From NCBI GenBank assembly GCA_951230915.1, contig OX579637.1:27404001-27468000 (forward strand): DNA of 64,000 nt, written 5' to 3'. Position 1 is the stretch's first letter, and the number at the start of each line of letters is the position of its first letter. The notes beneath the pieces were generated by a model. The model saw nothing but the letters and a program-made list of their open reading frames with translations. It was not told where the DNA came from and searched no databases. The stretch comes from Antitrichia curtipendula. Lineage: Eukaryota; Streptophyta; Bryopsida; Hypnales; Leucodontaceae. Positions 55,901 to 64,000 of this stretch are shown here, piece after piece. The position numbers were made by a program, and so were the translations under genes.

Positions 55901-58838
55901 GGATATAATTATCAAAATTACATGTGAACTACTATAAATGATTGGAGGTAAGATATAGGACTGAGAAAGCGACCCTGCAAGATTAGATTGCATGTTTGGG
56001 AGAAGATGAACTTCTGAAAACAGTTTTGAATACATTTTTGTGGTAAGGATAATGGACTTGTATGTAAAAGAAGTCGTTTGATATGTTGTGGACCTTCATG
56101 GAATCAGTGATGAATATTTTAATTTGAAAACTCAATTTTTCTTAAAAGCGACCCACCCTTGACATGTACAATTCTGGTAAATGTTAGAAGTGAAATGTAC
56201 CTAATCGTTTATGTACCAGTAGAGTATACAGAGGAAAAGGCATTAAGGTAGCAAGCTTTGACAGCAACCACAGAGGAGCTGATGACTTTTTAATAAAGTT
56301 ACATTTCTAGAAAAAAATTTCAGTTATTTTTAGTTGTAAGGAAAGTGTGATTGATATGTTATCCTATTCATTTCATAACTTAGTTACAAATTTATGATGT
56401 GAAAACAAAATGGGTTTTAAAAGCATCCCCTTCTTTCAATGTATAATGTTAGTACATTGAAGGGAAAAGAAGGTAACTCTCTTGAAGAGTTCAACTGTAC
56501 ATGAAACTTGAAGTTCCAAACACGGAGCTTAGTTTGCTGTCACTGGCTACAGCAGAAACAGACTTTGTAGAGAAGCTTGGAATTCTCTAGATATGTAAGG
56601 AGAAATGAGCATGTGTCATACTAGAACGGAGTGAAGAGAATAGTAAGAAGAAGTTGTTGGAATCAGAAACAGAAAGACAATTCTGCTACATGTACAGTCA
56701 ACACCAATCTTGTTGAGAAGCCTGAAGGTGTTCATGATTGATTTGCAGATTTTTTAAATGTAACATGTAAAATACTCTATGTTTTTCATGTAATTACCAT
56801 AATAGTAGGAGTGAAGTACTAACGGTGGAAGACCTGTATTGCAGAAAATGGCTTCACTTGTGTTCTGGAACAAAAGAGTATTTTGTGGAGACCGTGGTAT
56901 TTGTATAGGAGGCGTCCAAAGTTTTGATGTCGAGTAGTTCTTTTTGAAAAAGAACTGGAATTGAAGATGCATGAAGGTCAGAGGAGATTGTTTTCAGACT
57001 GTGCAGGTAAGGTAATTACACCTAAGAAATAATGTTGATTGAATTTGCACAGTTCAGTTCGTAGCGTAGAAAGTAATAATTGGAAGTCTGTGATATCAGT
57101 TTCTAACCCTATTTTCAGCCATTTTAGAAGTGGTGCCGAATTCATAATATGTGTAGCACATGTTCTCAAAGAGAATCTGAAATTCTATTGTTACTACGAG
57201 TACAATCTCACAATAAATTTCAATATTATGATGGAATGAATGCTAGATTGTTGTTTTATTTGATGACCAGTGTTAGTTAACTAATACAGAGACAGTGGTC
57301 TGAACAATGACATTTCTTGTGAGTTGCTCATATATGGGCATAACATATCTACGATGGTGCACTAATTTTAGAAACTAAGAGAATTTAATTGCAGTATTAG
57401 AAGAGGAAATTGTGTCAACTTTGACGTAGATTATGAATGACAGGGAATACACAGTGTATGTCACATGTACGCTTTGCTTGCTGGCAGTATATTTGAAATA
57501 TTGAAGTCATAGATAATGTGATGGGAAGTCTCATTAACAAAAATAATAACAATGAAGAACATGTCAATAATTCTTACTTACATTAGAGTAGTTTTGACAG
57601 ATGGTACAGCTTTGCAAAGCTGTTTCATGTATGTGGTACATGTACAGGCCAAGTGACAGTATGCAAGGGGAGGTGACACAGGAAGAAACAGAAGAAAGAG
57701 GGCGCAAAGTGCGTAGATGCAACTTACAGAGGCTACAATAGAAGCAGCAATTTTGAACAGAAGTGTGTTGAATTTGTTTTAGAACAATCAATTCTGTTTC
57801 TGAATGTGTAAATTCCATATCGGGAATCACTCCACTGAAAAATTAGAAATGAAATTTGGATTCCAGTAAAAACTACAACTTGATCATGTGGGGAACAGAA
57901 GTTTTCCAAACACGGTTGAACAGAAGACATCAAATTTTTCATTCAGTGATGCATTATATTCAAGTTTTTATTGTATTGGAAAACATCATCTGCCATATTA
58001 ATCATTTGCAAGCACACGTACAGAGTCTAGGAATTCAGGATGTGTACTTAGAAAGTGCCTCCATTAACAAAAAAAAAACAGATTTCTGTTAGGGGATCAA
58101 TAGAATTTTGTTACAGGTTGAATAGTTTTTTGTTAATAGATCAACACTTCTAAGTTAAGAACTACCCGAATTAACACGTCCAAATCAACAAAAAAATCAA
58201 CAGTTATCTGGGGTTTTTTTGTTGATTCCATCACTGAATTTTCTACTAGTGTATACATTGCACAGGGGTCAAACATTTGTGTATATATGAGCTGTATATT
58301 CTACCATATTGGTAGGTATATCATTTGTTTTGAAATTATATTAATTTTGCTAACATCTGCTAGTAACACAAACTTAAGGAGGAAAGTATAGACATACCTT
58401 CTGTGTGTCTATGTAAAAGTGCATTAATGCTTATGTTAGTGGAGAACAATTAGAACATCAGAAACAACACATAGTAATGAACAAGAACACTGAAGTTGTC
58501 CTTCATGGTATATAACAATGTCAATCAATGGTAAAAGTTTATTTTACCATTTCAATGTCTTTCGTAATTTCCAATTGAATATGACTTCATGAAATGATAG
58601 ATGCATGTTCAGAGAAGTCCAATTATTTAGGACGTTGATATTGATGCATCTCCCATGTCACTATTGGCAGCAACTCCTTTACCGACACCTTCTGGATCCA
58701 ATAAATTGCGAAAAAAATATGTGCGAGAATATAGTGAAGACCTTACTAGCTATGAACAAAAGTCCCGGTAGTTGACAAGATGCACAAGACCTGCACATTC
58801 GAGAAGAAATATGGCTGCAGCCACCACGACGTTGTTAG
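52979..58838. other. Long stretch without a recognised gene
   Basis: AT-rich with clear excess of G over C on the plus strand over much of 53.8-57.5 kb. No ORF shows a domain; a plus-strand ORF at 53208-53456 has protein-like composition but is unrecognised. It lies between the DUF7869-type gene and the CACTA remnant, so it may be intron or untranslated DNA of the latter, or old transposon DNA. Confidence 0.45.
58183..58227. repeat. Small perfect hairpin
   Basis: AATCAACAAAAAAA (58183-58196) and its exact reverse complement (58214-58227) are separated by 17 bp. It may be the end of a small MITE or just an A/T-rich hairpin. Confidence 0.6.
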
Positions 58839-60720
58839 GATGCATATTTTATGCCACAGGCACCGTGTGTGTTGAAGCCAGAGGAACACAAGGAATTTGT
58901 GTCCATAATCTCAAATATTCAAACCCCTACAAACTATGTGAGTGCCATTCATAAACGTCTAACAGATGGGAAACTACAGTACATGAAAACGCATGACTAT
59001 CATGTCCTAATGCAACAAGTACGTTTCAAAAGTTTTGCGAAAATATATAGATCTATAGGAACATACATTCTTATGGGACATGACTGCATATCAATAACGT
59101 TGTTCATATTGTTTAGCTGAAGATTATATTGCACGAAGATGTCCAATATTATATTCCCTTCATAGAATGAACGGGGCTACATACAATGTAGTATGGTTTG
59201 TCGTAGTACTGCTCAATAATTGACGTTCAGAATGATGTTAAGTGTCTGTCCCTTTGGCATGAAGTCATGAATAAACAATGCACATACGCATACAAACGCA
59301 TGTCTTCACTATGCATGTGTGGAATGCGACGTACCCCTGAGCATGTTGAACTAAAAGCAAGCTTTACATTGTTTTCTGTAGATACTTCCAGTGGCTGTTC
59401 GAAACATACTAGACGAGAATGTGCATGTAGCCAGCATCAAAATCTGCAGAGTCTTCCAAAGACTCTGTGAGAAAGAGATACGGGAGTCAGACCGCGAAGA
59501 GATGATGCAGAACGTCATAATCGCCACATGCATGCTCAAGAAGGAATTTCCACCTACTTTTCTAAATATTATGACACATCTTCCAGTGCATCTAGTTCAA
59601 CAACTATTCATATGTGGTCTTGTTCACTGCCGATGGATGTATCCCATAGAACATTATATGAAGACATTGAAGGATCATGTGAGGTGTTTAGCACATCCAG
59701 AAGGTAGCATGGCCGAAGGTTATCACATGGAGGATGCTCTAGGATTCTGCACCGAGTATATGAAACAATATCAAGGCACAGCACACAAAATATGGGATTC
59801 GACGGAGGACAATCGCATGAATGATGAAGTTCTACGTTCCTCAGAACGACGTAAACGAAGAATGTCAGACGATGTACGTCATTATGCACATGCGTTTGTT
59901 TTTTACAACACATCATATTTGGAAGACTGGCGACAGTGAGTATCTTCATGCTGTAGCACCTTACAAGTTTATGTCTTTTGATTTACAACAGCACTTGTAG
60001 AGCATGGAACGAAAAAAGTATACATTGTGAATTGCAACCTTATATAAAGCATAACCCGTATATTACATGTAGTAAGAAATAAAACAGGACTTTCTGATGC
60101 CATAAAGGATTCTGACTCTGAAGACGACCCTTGGTCATAGCGTCAATGATGCATGTCACAGTTCACACAGCACATGCAAGATATATTCTGTTGTAATAAA
60201 GCAATATGTTGAATATAGAGTTCATGACCTTGAATCTAATGTCTTCCAGAGAGTACATATGTGCAAAGGGGCGTAGGTGGGAAGAACAAGAGGCATTTCA
60301 TTTGGAATCACGATGTCGTTGTCCTCCCATCCCCGTGCGATATCCACCGCAACTATGTGATTTACCTTGCTTAGCGGATTGGCTAACAACCCAAGTGAAT
60401 GATGCAATCAGACTTCGTGAGCATGTGGAGGATGACATTATACAGTACGCCCAATAGCCAGAGCGCTATGCAACTTCGCATCGCCAGATGTATGCATGTG
60501 GGATGCATTTGAGAGTTCATAGTTCAGAGCAGGGACTCGTTACACGAGATTCCTGTGTCACAGCATCATTTGCATGACAACTTTGGTGGGGGATTCGCAA
60601 TGTGAGGCCCATTGAAACCACAGATGAGTATGTGGGATACATTGAAGAAGTATTGGAGTTGGATTATTGCAATCACTATACCACTGTACTGGTCTGTGAT
60701 TGGGTTCAGGTAGCACATGA
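58839..60720 (+). pseudogene. CACTA (En/Spm) transposase remnant: TNP2 C-terminus, DUF4218, DUF4216
   Basis: Exons 58839-59018, 59382-59935 and 60250 onwards have GT/AG borders and matching phases. Exon 1 gives PQAPCVLKPEEHKEF...MKTHDYHVLMQQ, the TNP2 end that leads into DUF4218. Exon 2 gives ILPVAVRN, EFPPTFLNIMTHLPVHLVQQLFICG, RWMYPIEHYMKTLKDHVR and HPEGSMAEGYHMEDALGF, a near-canonical DUF4218. Exon 3 ends with VGYIEEVLELDY......LVCDWVQ, the DUF4216 signature. TAG (60455) and TGA (60575) interrupt exon 3 in frame. The DUF4216 part is then cut by the start of a second 3.9-kb-type element at 60721. The upstream catalytic part of TNP2 is not seen. Confidence 0.85.
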
Positions 60721-63700
60721 TGTCGTATGCGTAATCTAGAGGTAAACACCTTTAACACACAATTGTGGTTAGATGACACGGAAAATCGTCCCAGGGATTC
60801 TACTATGTTGCTATGACTTTGGATTTGTCCGGATTATCTCTAAAACACCCTAAGGGAACCCAAAACCTCTCTTCCCTTTTCCGAAACTTACTTCTTTCCG
60901 GATTTTAATCCAGATCCGTCCTCTTCTGGGATTCGGATACAATCACTCTTCGGTTTGTTATACCCCTATTTTACCTTCAGGAGGTCCGCTTTTACTCTTT
61001 AAAGGGGCAAAGACTCCACCACTTATCAGTCACACACTCTAACACCTACAAAACAACCCAAGACACTCGACAGATCTTAATGTTGCTACGAAGTAGGTTT
61101 CCGTCTCCTCACGGCTTTCCGGATGGCCTATCCGGGAAGCAGGTCACACAGAATCTAGTCTCTCCTCTCCACTACAACGACAGATGCATAACTATCCGGA
61201 TTCAACACAAGAGAAAATCTATGAGAAAGTAGTTGACACTGCAGTTGGCAGATCTTCCGGTAAGCAGGGTTCTTTTTTCCCTTGGCGGCTGCTTAACTCC
61301 GCACGGAACCACTTCTAGTTCCGGAACCTCACCCTCACCACTCCAATCGGATTACCATTCCAGTAATTTAAAGATTCTAAATGCTCAAGTCCTACAGATC
61401 CGACCTAGCTCCGTCATAGATCCTCCTTTATTGTCTCACTCCAAACAATCATGAATCCGGATTCCTCCTTCCCAATTCCTCACAACTCTCAAAACACACA
61501 AACACACCGCCCAAGTCCTCCAAGAAAACTAAGAACATGGAAAGTCCACTTAGTGGCTCAGATCAAAGTAAGAAAGATGAAATGAAAATTGAAATTGCTT
61601 AAAGATGGAATGAATGAGCAATAGACCTGCTCACCATTAAAAACCAAAACAAAAAGGGAAAAAGACAACCGAAAATCAAGCTAACCAACCACAGAAGCAT
61701 CTGAGATATCCGGAATGCTAATGAAAGTTATCCCTACAATTCCGGAAACGGGCCCACATACGGAAAATCCGTTCCGGAAAACCCTAAAGTCAAAATTTAA
61801 CTTCTAAATCCTACTTTCTTCAGCTTCTTCGAGCTGCTCCCTGACTGCGCCAGTGATGTCCTCGCCCTGTTCTTTGGTAGTGGTGTGAGCTTTTCGGCAG
61901 CACAAGTTTGGATCTTCCGCTTCTTCGGTGGCAAATCTTCCTCCTCATCCGTCTCTGTGGCGGATTCCATCTCGAAGTCCTCCTTGTCGGATTCAAGAAT
62001 CTCCATCTCCCGGATTAGCAAGTCCAAGTCAATTGGCTCGTCGGTAGGCTTCGGCGATGGTGGCTTGGCTGGAGTTTCCTCCCGCATGTGGATGAAGTTG
62101 TCCGGATGTGTCTTGGCTGGATTCTCCACAGCTCCAATCCGGTTGAGCAGATTACCCCTAATTTGCTTCCCTTCCTCTCGTAACTGAGTTTGAGCCAGCG
62201 TGGAAGTTCCGCCTTGCTCCGCAACGCTCTGTCCATCTCCCTGATTCTGGACTGGAGAGTAAGTCCTCTGAGTCAACCACTCCCGTTGCACATGCGGCTT
62301 TAGGAGAGATTGCAATCCTCCTGGTTGAGACAGGACCGGAATCCCCAAGACTGGCTTTGGCAGAGTCTGGAGATACGGATTGGTGGTGAGATCCGCTTCC
62401 GGAAAGGTCGAGAAGTCCATCGCCCTAGCCGGATTGACGCGCGCTACCAGGGTCTGCATCTCCTGGAGTACCTTTTGCATCCGGGCCTTGAAATCCATAA
62501 GGATCATGACGACCTTGGATCCAGCCACGTGTCCCCCTGCTACCAATTGGGCGTCATAGAGTCGCGCCTTGTTCACAACATCCGCCCGTTGGTCGATCAG
62601 GGCTTGGAGATTCCGGACCAGCTGCATGGCGTTCCTCTCGTTCCTTTGTGCCACCTCGAATTTCCCTTGTGCCTAGTTCCTCCGACTTTCCGCCTCCTCC
62701 CGGCTTTTCTCCAAAGCCCGAATCTACTAGTCCTTTTGACGGATGACTTCCGGATTCGGCCTCGACCTAATCTCCTCGATGATTTCTCCGGGTGGCACAT
62801 TCAGCTCTGTCGCCACTTCCTCCATGAACTGGATGGCCTTGTGGTGCAGGTTCCGAGCCTGATGCATCCAATCGAATCCAATGTCGAAGACTTCTCTAAG
62901 AGGCGGCTTCTCCTCTTCCGGAACTGGGCTTGGTTCCCGCGGTTCCATCTCAGGTTGCTTCCCCCGTGAACCCGGATCCGTTGACTTCCGACTAGGCTTC
63001 TTCCGCTCCAAGGCTCCCTCTTCCGGATCCTCTTCCTCCTCAGGCATTGGCTCATCCTTCTCCAGTTCATCCATAAGGTCATATTTGACCAACTCCAATC
63101 CGGTGTTGTACACCAACATCTCATCCGACATTATTACATCCTCGTGGTGGTAGATGTGGAAGAGATAGGGGCTGATTGGGCTGTACCGGCTTTTGGACAC
63201 GTGATCCGCGAGCTTTGATACCACTTGCGCTATGATACGTCCCTAGTGCACTACTCTTTCTTCCATCGCTCCAAAAATTATGTTGGCCATCGTAACTGTG
63301 ACCCGGGTAGGTTTTTCTGGATACAGTATGGGGATGAGAAAGTTCAACACCCGCTGATGGCGCTCATCCACGCAATCACTGATCGCGTACCCTTCCTTCG
63401 CGTGAGGAGGGTTCCGGAACTTCCCGGTGGCGTATTTATCCGCCCAAGAAGCGAACCCGTCTTCGAACTTCTGGAACGAGTAGACTTCTGCCCATACATC
63501 CTTCGTCCACCCTTTGAACTGCCCTCGCATCGTCAGTTTGTACTGGTTCGAAGTCCCGTTGATCAGCTCTTGGATCAGTTCCTCCCCTCTCAAGTTCCAC
63601 GGCCGCTCGATCAATCCGGCACACCCTAATCGCTTCAAGTCTTGCTCTAACTCCTGTCGAGCGGTGGGGTCTGTCGGTATGGACGGACTCACCATCCGGC

Positions 63701-64000
63701 AACCACCGACGGTTTTGAGGATCGCGGCGCACTACTTTCCGCCATGGTTGCACCGACCAAGTAAACCCTAATCCGGCCTCACCTCTCTCTATCCGTAATC
63801 GTACTCTCACCAGACTTTCTCTCAACTAGCTACGCGCGGAGGAGTTTGGAAACTCAAAAAGTAAAGAGAAAAGGGCCGGTGGTGGCCCTTAAATAGCAGA
63901 AATAGCGCCGTCAGTTCTCGGATTGGAACAGGATTAGGTTTCCGTTCCCGAGGCGCGTCCCCTAGCCTCATAGGCCGGATCCGTAGTCCGTAGGTGGCGG
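60721..64000 (-). mobile_element. Second element of the 3.9-kb family, partial
   Basis: Begins TGTCGTAT, seven of eight bases like the start of the complete element (TGTCGTAG), exactly where the DUF4216 coding sequence breaks. It carries a homologous minus-strand ORF in the same orientation and similar CCGGAT/TTCCGG-rich sequence. The right end lies outside the window, so its target duplication (left side CATGA) cannot be checked. Confidence 0.6.
61797..63695 (-). pseudogene. Gag-like or accessory protein of the second element, four TAG stops
   Basis: Frame from the ATG at 63695 to TAA at 61797, about 632 codons, close to the 638 of the first element. The N-terminal domain aligns well: GLIERPWNLRGEELIQELI, NPPHAKEGYAISDC, IPILYPEKPTRVTVTMANIIFGA, ISPYLFHIYHH. 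An acidic, Pro-rich region, a coiled coil (NKARLYDAQLVAGGH like NKARLYDEEIHKAG of copy one) and a Lys/Ser-rich tail follow. TAG occurs at 63243 (aligned with Trp of copy one), at 62727 and 62724 side by side, and at 62673. The last three lie in the coiled coil where Gln is common. There is no frameshift. Confidence 0.75.

Noticed and set aside
8768..63245. A changed genetic code in which TAG or TAA codes for Gln
   Set aside because: TAG also stands at Trp positions (Tc1 transposase, second 3.9-kb element), TGA interrupts frames as well, and the intact-looking genes end in TAG. Base-substitution decay explains the data better.

Overview
This window looks like nuclear DNA of a plant, and an early-diverging land plant such as a bryophyte is possible but not proven. 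The supporting signs are spliced genes with GT...AG introns, plant-type telomere repeats (CCCTAAA) inside the window, a plant-specific B3 DNA-binding domain, and plant transposon families (a CACTA/TNP2 gene with DUF4218 and DUF4216, and a DUF7869-type gene). The DNA is AT-rich, full of tandem repeats, and most coding regions are transposon-like and damaged.

Layout. 1-4.7 kb is AT-rich DNA with short repeats and one MITE. 4.7-7.8 kb holds two tandem arrays; the second is built around a palindrome (TTCACCT/AGGTGAA arms). 7.85-14.5 kb (+) is copy 1 of a large multi-exon gene that encodes an unrecognised N-terminal module with a possible ParB-like box, a disordered linker, an FCP1-like (HAD) domain and a conserved tail. 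15.1-20.8 kb (+) is an apparently intact eight-exon gene with an RS-like region and a Transposase_24-like domain. 20.8-31.2 kb is mostly non-coding but carries a frameshifted B3 gene on the minus strand. 31.2-37.6 kb (-) is copy 2 of the large gene, with several stop codons. 38.3-43.1 kb holds tandem repeats. 44.5-53.0 kb (+) is a DUF7869-type gene split by two nested insertions: a 3.9-kb element with TG...CA ends and a 1.6-kb Tc1 element. 53-58.8 kb has no recognised gene. 58.8-60.7 kb (+) is a CACTA transposase remnant cut by a second copy of the 3.9-kb element family, which runs off the window end.

The most unusual feature is the link between the large FCP1-like gene and 21-bp palindromes. 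Both copies have palindromes in the intron just upstream of the first coding exon and again in introns 1 and 2. Each copy has its own palindrome sequence: TTCACCT...AGGTGAA in copy 1, TTCAGGTCGA...TCGACCTGAA in copy 2. The copy 2 type also fills the leader of the divergent DUF7869-type gene, so these two genes may form one mobile unit. The pattern recalls transposon families whose own DNA-binding protein recognises motifs scattered through their non-coding DNA. No binding is shown here; this is a hypothesis.

In-frame stops in the decayed genes are mostly TAG, and no frameshift was seen in the large gene copies. Loss of cytosines in methylated CAG sites would explain many of them. All exon borders, homologies and motif calls were made by eye from the sequence.
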